64,000 bases of DNA, taken from assembly GCA_039111475.1 (NCBI GenBank), contig JBCCIP010000002.1, forward strand, positions 198,807 through 262,806, in the 5' to 3' direction. Shown in pieces: positions 51,646 to 60,671 of this stretch. A program made the position numbers and the translations under genes. This DNA comes from JAUIET01 sp039111475 (lineage in GTDB: Bacteria; Pseudomonadota; Gammaproteobacteria; Pseudomonadales; JAUIET01). The notes under the pieces were generated by a model, which saw nothing but the letters and a program-made list of their open reading frames with translations, searched no databases and was not told the DNA's origin. Position 1 is the first letter of the stretch. The number at the start of each line of letters is the position of its first letter.

Positions 51646-52911
51646 ATGAAGATAAACTGTACTCGAATTGGCATCGCACTGATGTTGTCTTGGCTTGCGC
51701 ATGCGAGCTTTGCTGAGCAAACACCAACAAGAGAAGACAACAATCTGGCCGCTGCGTTTCAGAACCTTATAAGGGCTCTCCAGCATGCGGAAAAAGGCAT
51801 TCGTCAGTCACCGTCCTTTGGCACAGAGCATGAGCAAGTAGGAGGCTACCGACATCTGCTGCGTTCATTTGCGAAAGGGATGGAAGCCGAAGTATTGCAA
51901 GACGCCGATTTTCCGTATTTCCGCATACTCGATTTCTGGTTAAAAGAAGGGGGCGATAACCCTGATCAACGCTATGCGTTTTCACCTATACGAGGAGGCG
52001 AGACGTATCGGTTATGGGGAGCGTTGGGTTCGGCCGTGCGAATGGAGTTGCAAATTTACGCAGGTCGCCCGTGGGATGGCAGCGGTAAATCCGTTGCCTA
52101 TCTGAATTTTGAAGACATCGAATTCGATGAGCATGGTCGCTTCGAGATTTTTGTATCCTCAGACAAGCACGATGGCGTATGGATGCAAAACCCGGTCAAT
52201 GCCACCACCTTATTTGCGCGTCATATTTATGATGACTGGAATGATGAAACAACAGGCCATATTCATATTGATCGCGTTGGGTTTGAAGGCAAAAGAAAAC
52301 CACCCGAGAGTGCTGACGAGTTGGCGGCGCGCATGGAAGCAGCGGCAACAATGTTCTCAACCACGGCGCTTACCTGGCCTGCATTTGTCAACCGCCGTTA
52401 CATCGATGCACGTGAAGTAAATACTGTAGCGCCACCTTTTGACACGTACGCCCTAGGTGGCGCGAAAGGGCGTTGGATGAGCGGCGGGCATTTTAGACTG
52501 GCAAAAAACGAGCTGTTATTACTGCGTTTGCCGGAAACCAGTGCTCATTACCAGGCAGTGCAGCTAACCGATATGTGGATGGCATCACTGGAGTATGCCA
52601 ATCAGATTTCCAGTTTAACAACTAAGCAGTCTGTGCGGGCAGAGGATGGCGCTTACTATTATGTGGTTAGCCAGCACGACCCTGGATATCCGAATTGGCT
52701 GGACAGTGGCTCCTTGTCCAGAGGCTTGTTTATGATTCGTTGGGATGGTGTTCGCGGTCAGTTATCTGATGCGCAGAATCCCAGCGCAACCGTGATCAAC
52801 GCGAATGATTTAGAAAAGAGCATTCCCGGTTTTGTCACGGTCAGCGAGGCGCAGCGTGAACAGATTCGTGAACAACGTCGCCGCCACCTTCAGTTGCGCT
52901 CGCATCGTTAG
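51646..52911 (+). CDS. Exported DUF1214-domain protein
   Basis: A 421-residue protein with a cleavable signal peptide ending near SFAEQ. The C-terminal part (about 290-400) is a DUF1214 domain with LRLPETSAHYQAVQLTDMWMASLEY and SQHDPGYPNWLDSG. The family has no known reaction. It follows the fused beta-oxidation gene by nine bases and may be the last member of the paa unit, implying periplasmic work on a related compound. It converges on the methyltransferase with a 16-base gap. Confidence 0.8.
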   Translation: MKINCTRIGIALMLSWLAHASFAEQTPTREDNNLAAAFQNLIRALQHAEKGIRQSPSFGTEHEQVGGYRHLLRSFAKGMEAEVLQDADFPYFRILDFWLKEGGDNPDQRYAFSPIRGGETYRLWGALGSAVRMELQIYAGRPWDGSGKSVAYLNFEDIEFDEHGRFEIFVSSDKHDGVWMQNPVNATTLFARHIYDDWNDETTGHIHIDRVGFEGKRKPPESADELAARMEAAATMFSTTALTWPAFVNRRYIDAREVNTVAPPFDTYALGGAKGRWMSGGHFRLAKNELLLLRLPETSAHYQAVQLTDMWMASLEYANQISSLTTKQSVRAEDGAYYYVVSQHDPGYPNWLDSGSLSRGLFMIRWDGVRGQLSDAQNPSATVINANDLEKSIPGFVTVSEAQREQIREQRRRHLQLRSHR

Positions 52912-52927
52912 TGATCAGACGGATTGA

Positions 52928-53779
52928 TTACTCGGCTGGCTTCACAAACTTCAGCAAGAAGCGATCAGATTCGCCAATCGCTAGATACTTGTCTTTGTCT
53001 TTATCACCCAGCGCCAGGCTTGGCGGTAAGGTCCAAACGCCTTCCGGGTGGTTGCGGGTATCCTTCTTATTTGCCAACAAGTCGGATTGATCTGCAAGTT
53101 TGAAGCCTGCAGCTTCAGCATGCTTAACCGTACGCTCTACAGATAGGTAACCGTTGACGGCTTTTGGGTCTTCAGTTGCCGGGTCAGGCCAGCGATGATC
53201 AACGATTCCGAGGACACAACCGGGCTTCAGAGTGTCGTGCATTACCTGAAATACAAGGTCTACATATCGACCTTCGCCATACCCATCGGCAAATAAATTA
53301 TGAACATTGCGAAACGTCAGAATCATATCGGCACTGCCTTTGGGCGCTATATCCAACGAGTAAGGTTCAAGAAACTCAGTGATAACCGCGTCGCGAAACA
53401 AGTCGGGTGTTTCGCCAAAGGTGCTTAGCATCGCACTCAACCCACGACGCTGGTAACCATAGGGCGGATTGAGTCCTGTTGTTGCTGCATAATACTTGCC
53501 GTGTTTTTGCAATGCAGGTGCCAGGATTTTGCTATACCAGCCACCGCCTGGCCAGATCTCAACAACGGTCATATCGCTCTTGAAACCCAGGAACTCAAGC
53601 ACTTGTTTTGGTTTTCGGTATTGATCTCTGGCTTTGTCTTCGGCGCTTCTATGCTCGCCATTCATACTCGCTGATAAGGCGGTTTTTGTTGCGTCATCCA
53701 TACCTGCGGATGCGCCAGAGCTGAACAGCGCGATAGAAAGCGCCAGGCTAGAAACGCGGGAAGCGAATTCTCGTTTCAT
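52928..53779 (-). CDS. Exported SAM-dependent methyltransferase-like protein
   Basis: A 283-residue protein with an N-terminal signal peptide (cut near ASAGM) and a class I methyltransferase fold: VVEIWPGGGWYSKILAP as the SAM motif, a DMILTFRNVHNL strand, and LKPGCVLGIVDH. The export signal is odd because SAM is cytoplasmic, yet the whole family appears exported. The ATG overlaps the upstream amidotransferase stop by four bases. Confidence 0.82.
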   Translation of the reverse strand: MKREFASRVSSLALSIALFSSGASAGMDDATKTALSASMNGEHRSAEDKARDQYRKPKQVLEFLGFKSDMTVVEIWPGGGWYSKILAPALQKHGKYYAATTGLNPPYGYQRRGLSAMLSTFGETPDLFRDAVITEFLEPYSLDIAPKGSADMILTFRNVHNLFADGYGEGRYVDLVFQVMHDTLKPGCVLGIVDHRWPDPATEDPKAVNGYLSVERTVKHAEAAGFKLADQSDLLANKKDTRNHPEGVWTLPPSLALGDKDKDKYLAIGESDRFLLKFVKPAE

Positions 53780-54465
53780 AACTTGATCTCTCGTGTCTTG
53801 AAAAAATGCTCAAAATGATCAGCAAGCAACTCATTGGCATTGTCGCCTGCGAGGTTTTCATGTGCCTGGTCAACGATATGGGGTGGTAGCATATCACCGC
53901 GTGCCTGCAATAGATCAACCATGAATTCGGCCGTAAATTCCGGGTGCGGCTGAACGGTCAGCGCTTTGTTGCCATAGGCGAGCATGGCGAACTGGCAAAA
54001 ATCAGTGCTGCCTATCACTTCGGCGTCATCGGGCAGCGCTGTTACCTGATCCTGGTGGAAGGCCATCAATTCGGTTGGTTGATCGCTTTTTTCCGTTTGA
54101 TAGGCAACCTTGCCAACCGACCAACCGCCGTCAAATTTTTTCACGGTACCACCCAGGGCCTGGGCAAGAATCTGATGGCCAAAACACACGCCAATGATTG
54201 GAATATCCGCTGCATAGGCTTCGCGCAAAAACTCTTCCATTGGAGTAATCCAGGAATGTGGCTCGTATACTCCGAATTTGGACCCCGTAATCAGCCAGCC
54301 GTCTGCTGCATCGACGGAGTCTGGTAGCACATCGTCCAGCACTGCATAAGTATCAAATTCGAAACCACGACCTGCCAGTAATTTGCGAAACAAGGTATCG
54401 TACTGGCCGTATTTCCCGGCAATTTCGTCTGGTGAGCGGCCAGTCTGCAAGATGCCTATTTTCAT
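53776..54465 (-). CDS. Class I glutamine amidotransferase-like protein
   Basis: A 229-residue GATase1 protein with the nucleophile C94 in GVCFGHQ and the His-Glu pair H174/E176 in VQPHPE. Stand-alone members cleave gamma-glutamyl bonds or act as GMP-synthase-like amidases. It overlaps both neighbours by four bases (ATGA junctions), so it is translationally locked to the aminotransferase and methyltransferase. Hydrolysis of a gamma-glutamyl amine feeding the aminotransferase is one possibility (inference). Confidence 0.88.
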   Translation of the reverse strand: MKIGILQTGRSPDEIAGKYGQYDTLFRKLLAGRGFEFDTYAVLDDVLPDSVDAADGWLITGSKFGVYEPHSWITPMEEFLREAYAADIPIIGVCFGHQILAQALGGTVKKFDGGWSVGKVAYQTEKSDQPTELMAFHQDQVTALPDDAEVIGSTDFCQFAMLAYGNKALTVQPHPEFTAEFMVDLLQARGDMLPPHIVDQAHENLAGDNANELLADHFEHFFKTREIKL

Positions 54466-55811
54466 ACCAGCAATTTCTCTGTTTTCGCGAAAGCCAGTGT
54501 TTCATCCAATGCAGTCGAGAGCTTGTTGATGGCTTCATCAATATGCTCTTTGGTAAAGATCAGAGGTGGGCACATCGCGATAGAAGAACCTGCCACGCAT
54601 CTAACAATCAGGCCGTGGTCTTGGCAGCGTTGTGCAGCGTAGTTACCAACCACGCCGCCGGCAAACGCTGTGCCCTTGCCTTTGTCGGCAACCAACTCAG
54701 CTGCCACAATTAAGCCTTTACCGCGCACTTCACCAACCAATGGATGATCTATGAATTCACGCATTCGACTTTGCAGATATTCACCGGTGTCTGCAGCAAC
54801 TGAGAACATATTGTCGCGCTGATAAATTTCCAGCACCTTGGAGGCGACAGCGCACCCTACCGGGTGACCACTATAGGTGTAACCATGGCCAAATACTCCC
54901 ACCTCGTTGCTTAACTCGGCGATGGCGTCATACATATCGCCGCTGATCACGCTGGCACTGATAGGGAAATACGCTGACGACAATTGCTTAGCCAGAGTCA
55001 TCATATCGGGTTGCTGAATATTCATCGTGGTGCAACCAAAGTCGGCACCTGTGCGTCCAAACCCGGTAATAACCTCATCAGCAATAAACAGGATGTCGTT
55101 ACTCTTAAGAACTGCTTGTACTTTCTCGTAATAACCAGGCGGCGGCACAATGACGCCGCTGGCACCGGTGACCGGTTCTGCAATGAATGCAGCAATCGTG
55201 TCTGCGCCTTCGGTATCAATCAGTTTTTCCAGATTATTTACGATTCGATCAACAAACTCCGTTTCGGTTTCATCCCCCTGCTTTCCGCGATAGTAGTGCG
55301 GGTGATCGGTTTGAAGTATGCCAAGCGCGTCTAACGGGGAGTCGAAATGCGCGCGGGTAGCAGGAAGGCTGGTAAGTGAACCAGCGGCTACTGTAACACC
55401 ATGGTAGGCACGATCACGGGTGATGATTTTTCGTTTGGCGGGTTTGCCTATGGCTTTGTAGTAATAGCGAAGTATTTTTACGTGGGTGTCATTGGCATCC
55501 GAACCAGAATTGCCATAAAACACTTTGGCGTTCGTAACCGGCACCATCTCAGCCAATGTAGCTGCTAATCGCCTGCCTGGGTCATGGCTTTTTCCGCCAA
55601 ACATGTGACCAAAGCTCAGCTGCTGCATCTGCTCGGTAGCGGCCGTTATCACTTCCTGGTTGCCATAACCGAGAGCAGTGCACCAGAGCCCTGCCAACCC
55701 TTCCAGGTAGCGGTTGCCTTGATCATCGTAAATGTAAACGCCGTCTGCCCGATCAACAATCAGTTGCTCGGTAGCCTGGAGGTTAGTAGTGGGGTAAAGA
55801 ATCGTATTCAT
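54462..55811 (-). CDS. Class III PLP-dependent aminotransferase
   Basis: A 449-residue omega-amino-acid/diamine aminotransferase. It has YLEGLAGLWCTALGYGN at the N-terminus, VFYGNSGSDANDTHVKI, the PLP aspartate in FIADEVITGFGRTG, the lysine in MTLAKQLSSAYFPISA and HGYTYSGHPVGCA. The family resembles beta-alanine:pyruvate and putrescine transaminases. It lies 32 bases after the penicillin-acylase stop and is coupled to the amidotransferase. Confidence 0.92.
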   Translation of the reverse strand: MNTILYPTTNLQATEQLIVDRADGVYIYDDQGNRYLEGLAGLWCTALGYGNQEVITAATEQMQQLSFGHMFGGKSHDPGRRLAATLAEMVPVTNAKVFYGNSGSDANDTHVKILRYYYKAIGKPAKRKIITRDRAYHGVTVAAGSLTSLPATRAHFDSPLDALGILQTDHPHYYRGKQGDETETEFVDRIVNNLEKLIDTEGADTIAAFIAEPVTGASGVIVPPPGYYEKVQAVLKSNDILFIADEVITGFGRTGADFGCTTMNIQQPDMMTLAKQLSSAYFPISASVISGDMYDAIAELSNEVGVFGHGYTYSGHPVGCAVASKVLEIYQRDNMFSVAADTGEYLQSRMREFIDHPLVGEVRGKGLIVAAELVADKGKGTAFAGGVVGNYAAQRCQDHGLIVRCVAGSSIAMCPPLIFTKEHIDEAINKLSTALDETLAFAKTEKLLV

Positions 55812-55843
55812 TCGCCCAACATACTGCAGTTCAGGTTTTTTTT

Positions 55844-58237
55844 CTAGCGCGTGCTTAGTTTTTCTGAACTGACCGCATTGGCCTCAACATCGGCCCGGTA
55901 AAACCACAGTCGCTTGCGTTGGAAGTCGTTGTACATATCAAACTGATTGCTAAAATTTGGGTCTTTCTCAGCCTGCGGGCTGATAAATCCACTGTTGCCC
56001 GGTGGCACCACTTCATAGCCAATTATTTTATCTTCCTGCAGCACCATCATATTGTTTTCTGTACCTCGGTTTTGTTCAATCGGCGCCAACATAGCAGCGC
56101 TTTCCAGTGTTTGCGGTATGCCGAGAAAATTCTTGTGGGTGAAAGGGCGGGGCGCATTGGCCATTTGCCAAACTGCCGGATTATTGCCATGGCTTACCAA
56201 CAAAGTTTCATACACTGATTGGAGTGTGCCGGCGATGACCTGACCGGCAGATTGGCCATTAAGAAAGTCAAACCTGCTTCGTCCGTTCAGCGCCTCTACA
56301 AGCGTTTTCAATCCGGTAGATATATTGACTCCAGACCCGGTTGGTGAATCCTCAATTGGGTAACCCGTGGTTTGGAACCATGGGAAGGCGTCGCCGAGAT
56401 CATCGGCAAGAACGTCTTTTAGCAATTGCTGCAAAAAACTCTGAAATAGTAAGGTGCCTGGACCGTCGTAATATCCATCACCGTCAGCGTCGCGTGAGTG
56501 CTTATCCCATTTGGACAATATTTGCTGCGCACTCTTAACGGAACTGTTCGAATGCTTCAGTGCTGCGGCCTCTATCAATGGCAGAAAATAGCGCACATTG
56601 ATATCTGCGTAAGAGCTGTTTTCCACAAGATTCCAGGCTTGCTCCGGGTTCATTTTTTCCTGTGCGTCTATGGCCGAGTGCAGGTAATCAACACGGTCAG
56701 CGGTAGACCAGGAATACCAGAATACATCAGGATTTGGAACGCCCTGTGCGGGCTTGTTGTTCCAATTAGCGATGTAACCGGCTTCCGGGTTCACCTTGTG
56801 TGGGTTATTCGAAAAGCTCAGCGTGTCTCCCCAATTGCTGCTGCCATCTCCGTTGCTGGGAAACCGATTATCGGCACCTTCGTGGCGCTCGGGGTAGTGG
56901 CCGACAAATGCGTAGGCGATATTGCCTTTGCGGTCTGCGTAATACCAATTGATGTTCAATGCGGCATCGCCAGCAAATTCAAGCCACTGTTCAGGAGTCC
57001 TGGCCCGCCCCGAATGCATCCAGGCCAGCATTGATTGCAATTCCTTGCCGTCCCAGGCTCTCCGTTTGGCGTAGGCAACCCCGTTGTCTTTGTCAAAATG
57101 TGTGACCTGTCCGTGTACGCTTCGGCGTACCGTGATTTCTCTATCCTCGCTGTTAAGCACTATGATCGTTTCAGCGCGTTGCTGAAAATCTATGTATTCA
57201 TCTCCATACCAATACTGATTTTCGTCTCCTGGGTTCAGCCTTAGCTCAAACAAATCCACGATGTCGCCGGCTCCCCAGGTGCTGCCCCAGGCGATATCTG
57301 CATTGTGTCCAAATAAGATTACGGGATACGCAAAGGGCGTATTGCCAACAATATCGAACCCGGCGCCATGCAAACCGATGGAATAGACATACGCAGGCAC
57401 ATACCAGCCGAACTGTGGTCCGTTCACTAAGATAGAATTTGCGCCGCTACTCTTGTCTGCACCCAATACGAAACAGTTGCTGAAGCCAGTGGCAACATCG
57501 GAGGGTGAAGTACGCACGGAAGCCGAGTGCTTACTTATTGGATGAATTGACGCCGCTTGAGTCAAGCTATTGCTTGCTTGCCAATCGCCTGAGCTGATGG
57601 ATGTCGGTGTATCTTCTGTATACCTTGGGTTCAGATCGTCGAAAATGGATTTCGCGGTCGCTGCACCATGTACTTCAGTGAGGATGCTAAGTATGCGAGC
57701 GTTATCGAGTTCCGTGTTGTAGTCGCCAAAACGATTAACCATGGTACCAACGAACACCATGGCCACATCAAAGGCCGTCCACTCGCCAGGCGCGAAACTG
57801 AACTCATTGAATTCAAGTGGCAGCAAGGTAGCTGGTGATTGCTTAATGCGCGCAAGCCATGCATTCATACCTGCAGCGTAGCCCTTAAACACCGCGAGAT
57901 CATTTTCCGCTAGACCGCTCAATTGTTCACGAATAGATTGAGGTGAGTACAGGTGCCGCGTTTGCTCGTCAAAATCCGCGAAGTCTGGGCCCAATACTTC
58001 AGCGACTGTACCTGCCGCGCTGCGCCTCGCCATCTCCATTTGAAACAAACGGTCTTGCGCCACCGCATAGCCATAACCATAAAACACATCGTATACGGTG
58101 TTCGCGTAGACATGCGCTGTGCCGTATTCATCGCGGATAATTTCCACATTGCCACTTGCAAGGGAAATTGACCGTGGCTGGCTATTGCAGGCAACAATAA
58201 AAATTGTTGCAAAGACAACTAAAACGATTTTATTCAT
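55844..58237 (-). CDS. Penicillin acylase family Ntn hydrolase (lipoprotein)
   Basis: A 797-residue precursor with a lipoprotein signal (IVAC, Cys17), placing it in the periplasm or outer membrane. The alpha chain runs to about residue 252. Self-cleavage before S253 in GFSNCFVLGAD would expose the catalytic Ser, with N254 following as usual. The family cleaves phenylacetyl, acyl or AHL amides. The ATG follows a terminator-like hairpin with no visible ribosome site. Its place by an aromatic-uptake receptor suggests release of an arylacetate from an amide (inference). Confidence 0.88.
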   Translation of the reverse strand: MNKIVLVVFATIFIVACNSQPRSISLASGNVEIIRDEYGTAHVYANTVYDVFYGYGYAVAQDRLFQMEMARRSAAGTVAEVLGPDFADFDEQTRHLYSPQSIREQLSGLAENDLAVFKGYAAGMNAWLARIKQSPATLLPLEFNEFSFAPGEWTAFDVAMVFVGTMVNRFGDYNTELDNARILSILTEVHGAATAKSIFDDLNPRYTEDTPTSISSGDWQASNSLTQAASIHPISKHSASVRTSPSDVATGFSNCFVLGADKSSGANSILVNGPQFGWYVPAYVYSIGLHGAGFDIVGNTPFAYPVILFGHNADIAWGSTWGAGDIVDLFELRLNPGDENQYWYGDEYIDFQQRAETIIVLNSEDREITVRRSVHGQVTHFDKDNGVAYAKRRAWDGKELQSMLAWMHSGRARTPEQWLEFAGDAALNINWYYADRKGNIAYAFVGHYPERHEGADNRFPSNGDGSSNWGDTLSFSNNPHKVNPEAGYIANWNNKPAQGVPNPDVFWYSWSTADRVDYLHSAIDAQEKMNPEQAWNLVENSSYADINVRYFLPLIEAAALKHSNSSVKSAQQILSKWDKHSRDADGDGYYDGPGTLLFQSFLQQLLKDVLADDLGDAFPWFQTTGYPIEDSPTGSGVNISTGLKTLVEALNGRSRFDFLNGQSAGQVIAGTLQSVYETLLVSHGNNPAVWQMANAPRPFTHKNFLGIPQTLESAAMLAPIEQNRGTENNMMVLQEDKIIGYEVVPPGNSGFISPQAEKDPNFSNQFDMYNDFQRKRLWFYRADVEANAVSSEKLSTR

Positions 58238-58240
58238 AGC

Positions 58241-58269
58241 AAAAAAAGGCGCGTTATTTGCGCGCCTTT
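58241..58269 (-). terminator. Rho-independent terminator of the TonB receptor gene
   Basis: Minus-strand hairpin GGCGCG / CGCGCC with a 7-base loop, followed on the RNA by a run of seven Us. It lies 28 bases after the receptor stop (lower end 58298) and just before the penicillin acylase start at 58237, so some readthrough or a promoter within it must express the acylase. Confidence 0.82.
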
Positions 58270-58297
58270 AATCCCAATTCACGTAGCCATAAAGTGC

Positions 58298-60544
58298 CTA
58301 CATACTCCAGGTGGCGGTGACACCATAGGTTCGAGGCGCGCCCCAAACACCGATAACACCGGGACCAATCACATAACTGTGTGAGATGTAGTCTTCTTCT
58401 GCGAGGTTCTTGCCCCATAAAGCAATTTCCAGATTCTCATTGGTAGAGGTCCAGGCGAAGCGTGCATCAATGAGGTCATGCTCGTCAATACGCGTTCGCT
58501 GGTCAAGGTAGTCAGTGATCTGTCTGTCCATGTGGCTTAGCTCAATACGGAAGTCATACGTGCCGTGATTGGTGGGCAGCATATACTTGGCAGCGATGTT
58601 GTAAGAGTTTTCTGGCGCTTGACGAAGATCACTGCCGGAAGCGTCGACAGGGCCAGCAGCGGTTTCGATCACTAGGTCATTTACCTCAGTATCCAGATGA
58701 GCGTAGTTGCCAGTGATCTGAACGTTGTCACCGATATTCCAAACGAAATCCAGCTCGATGCCCTGAATATCAGCCGTACCGATATTGGCGGTTACAAACG
58801 TACCAAACGCTGAACCAGCGACCGGGCCAAAGCGAACAATTTGCAGGTCTTCGTAGTCAGTCAGGAATGCGGTGGCGTTCAATCGTAGCGTGTTATCCAA
58901 CAGGTCACCTTTGAAACCCAATTCATAGTTCCAAGCAGTTTCGGGCTCTACCGGATCACCAGCAACCGCTTCAATACCTTGCGAACCCGCGAATCCACCG
59001 CTCTTGAATCCTTTGGATGCTGTGGCAAACAACATAATTCCGTCAGTAGGACGATATTGCAAAGACACCATTGGTGAGAAGTCATTCCAGTCGTCGTTGG
59101 GTGTCACTGTGAAGGATTCTGCAACAATACTTAGGCTTCCGCCGACTCCCTGACACTCTGGAAAATTCTCAAATGCAGTACCAGTGCGATCGGCACCGCA
59201 ATTCACGGAGGTTGCTAGGTAGTCTTTTTCGTCCAAGGTATAGCGCGCACCAAATGTGAGTGCCAGCGCTTCATTGATGTCCCATGTTCCCTGGCCATAA
59301 ATGGCATAGCTGTTAGTTTCATTTACTGTACGCGTGTACTCATTGCCAATAATAGCCTGCGTACCTACGTCCTGAACAACAAAACCGTTATACGTTCCAG
59401 CGGCCGTAATCTTGAACTGTTCTGTACGGTCTGTTTCCTCTCGGAAGTAGTAAAGACCAGCCGTGTAGTTGAAGTTGCCGTCTAAATTAGATGTCCAGCG
59501 TAATTCTTGCGAGAACGTGTCAATGTCTTCAATGATGTCGTCCAACACTTCATCAAATGGCAGGCCGATTGCACCAAGGCCCGCGCCCACAGACTGCATT
59601 TCCCAATCAGCTTCCGCGTGACGGAAAGCAGTAATTGTGGTGAGTGTGCCTGTGTCAAACTCGATGTCGCCTTGAAGGCTTATGCCATTGGCTTCGCGCT
59701 TAGAGAAACCATCAGCAGGCGAGGCCTGCTGGCGAGCCCTCGTCACACCATTGGCCGCCGCTATTTCTACCACTGGTGCGTTGCTTTCAATCGGAGTACG
59801 ACCCATATCGCTTCGGTCGTCGTCCATCCAATCCGCTGACAACAACCAGTCGCTGGATTCTGTGGAGAACCGTAACTGACCTCGCAATGACGTTTGGTCT
59901 TCGTCCTGCAACTCAGTACCCAGCACCAGATTATCAACGTAACCATCGTGTTCGCGGTGGCTCAGGGTTAACTTACCGGCCACAGAATCAGACAGTGGAC
60001 CACTGATAAAACCCTGATAGCGAAGTATTCCCTCGTTACCAACTGTGAGGCCAATTTTTCCTGTTAGTTCATCGGAAGGCTTCTGCGATACAACGCTAAT
60101 TGCGCCACCAATCGAGTTGCGTCCAAACAAAGTCCCTTGCGGTCCTTTCAGAACCTCAATTCGCTCCAGGTCGAACATATCGAAATTAATAGAGGCCAGA
60201 CGGCCTATGTATACGCCATCCAGAAATAGGCCAACCGAGTTATCCAGACCTGCGCCGTCATCAACCGAGCTGATGCCGCGCATTGAAATCAACGCTTGGC
60301 CTGCAGAAAATTCGCCGTACGACATGCCAGGCACATGCAAAGCAATGGAGGCCGCATCAAAAATGTCAGCTTCCTTCAATTCATCCGCGCCAATCGCTGT
60401 AACCGTGATAGGCACATCTTGAACGTTTTGCTCGCGGTGTTGTGATGTCACAATGATTTCCTCCAGTTCACCTGCGGCTGCCAGGCTGGAGCAAAGAACA
60501 GGCGCCGTAAGAAGGGCGGTGTACTTGCGGGTAGTTAAAGCCAT
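58298..60544 (-). CDS. TonB-dependent outer-membrane receptor
   Basis: A 748-residue receptor. A signal peptide ends near AAAGE, followed by LEEIIVTSQHREQNVQDVPITV, a plug domain with MRGISSVDDGAG and EVLKGPQGTLFGRNSIGGAISVV, and a barrel with C-terminal GVTATWSM. It resembles receptors for aromatic or xenobiotic compounds. Its promoter region holds both the 20-base AT motif shared with the MarR gene and a PaaX-like box, tying it to aromatic catabolism. Confidence 0.93.
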   Translation of the reverse strand: MALTTRKYTALLTAPVLCSSLAAAGELEEIIVTSQHREQNVQDVPITVTAIGADELKEADIFDAASIALHVPGMSYGEFSAGQALISMRGISSVDDGAGLDNSVGLFLDGVYIGRLASINFDMFDLERIEVLKGPQGTLFGRNSIGGAISVVSQKPSDELTGKIGLTVGNEGILRYQGFISGPLSDSVAGKLTLSHREHDGYVDNLVLGTELQDEDQTSLRGQLRFSTESSDWLLSADWMDDDRSDMGRTPIESNAPVVEIAAANGVTRARQQASPADGFSKREANGISLQGDIEFDTGTLTTITAFRHAEADWEMQSVGAGLGAIGLPFDEVLDDIIEDIDTFSQELRWTSNLDGNFNYTAGLYYFREETDRTEQFKITAAGTYNGFVVQDVGTQAIIGNEYTRTVNETNSYAIYGQGTWDINEALALTFGARYTLDEKDYLATSVNCGADRTGTAFENFPECQGVGGSLSIVAESFTVTPNDDWNDFSPMVSLQYRPTDGIMLFATASKGFKSGGFAGSQGIEAVAGDPVEPETAWNYELGFKGDLLDNTLRLNATAFLTDYEDLQIVRFGPVAGSAFGTFVTANIGTADIQGIELDFVWNIGDNVQITGNYAHLDTEVNDLVIETAAGPVDASGSDLRQAPENSYNIAAKYMLPTNHGTYDFRIELSHMDRQITDYLDQRTRIDEHDLIDARFAWTSTNENLEIALWGKNLAEEDYISHSYVIGPGVIGVWGAPRTYGVTATWSM

Positions 60545-60571
60545 GTTAATGTCCTCGATTGGATGATTAAG

Positions 60572-60610
60572 TGATACAGAATAAATTATTTTATATTTAA
60601 AACGGTGTCA
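60572..60610. promoter_or_regulatory. Combined PaaX-like box and MarR-type motif before TonB receptor
   Basis: TGATAC (60572-60577) and GTGTCA (60605-60610) are 27 bases apart, one mismatch from the box before paaA. Inside that spacer lies 60583-60602, identical for 20 bases to 31894-31913 upstream of the MarR gene. It is 28 bases upstream of the receptor start (60544), so either protein could block transcription. Confidence 0.55.
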
Positions 60611-60671
60611 TATAATAGTAATTTCCAGAAGCTGTCAAGGCAGTTGGTGATCGCCATCAGAACCGATGCGG

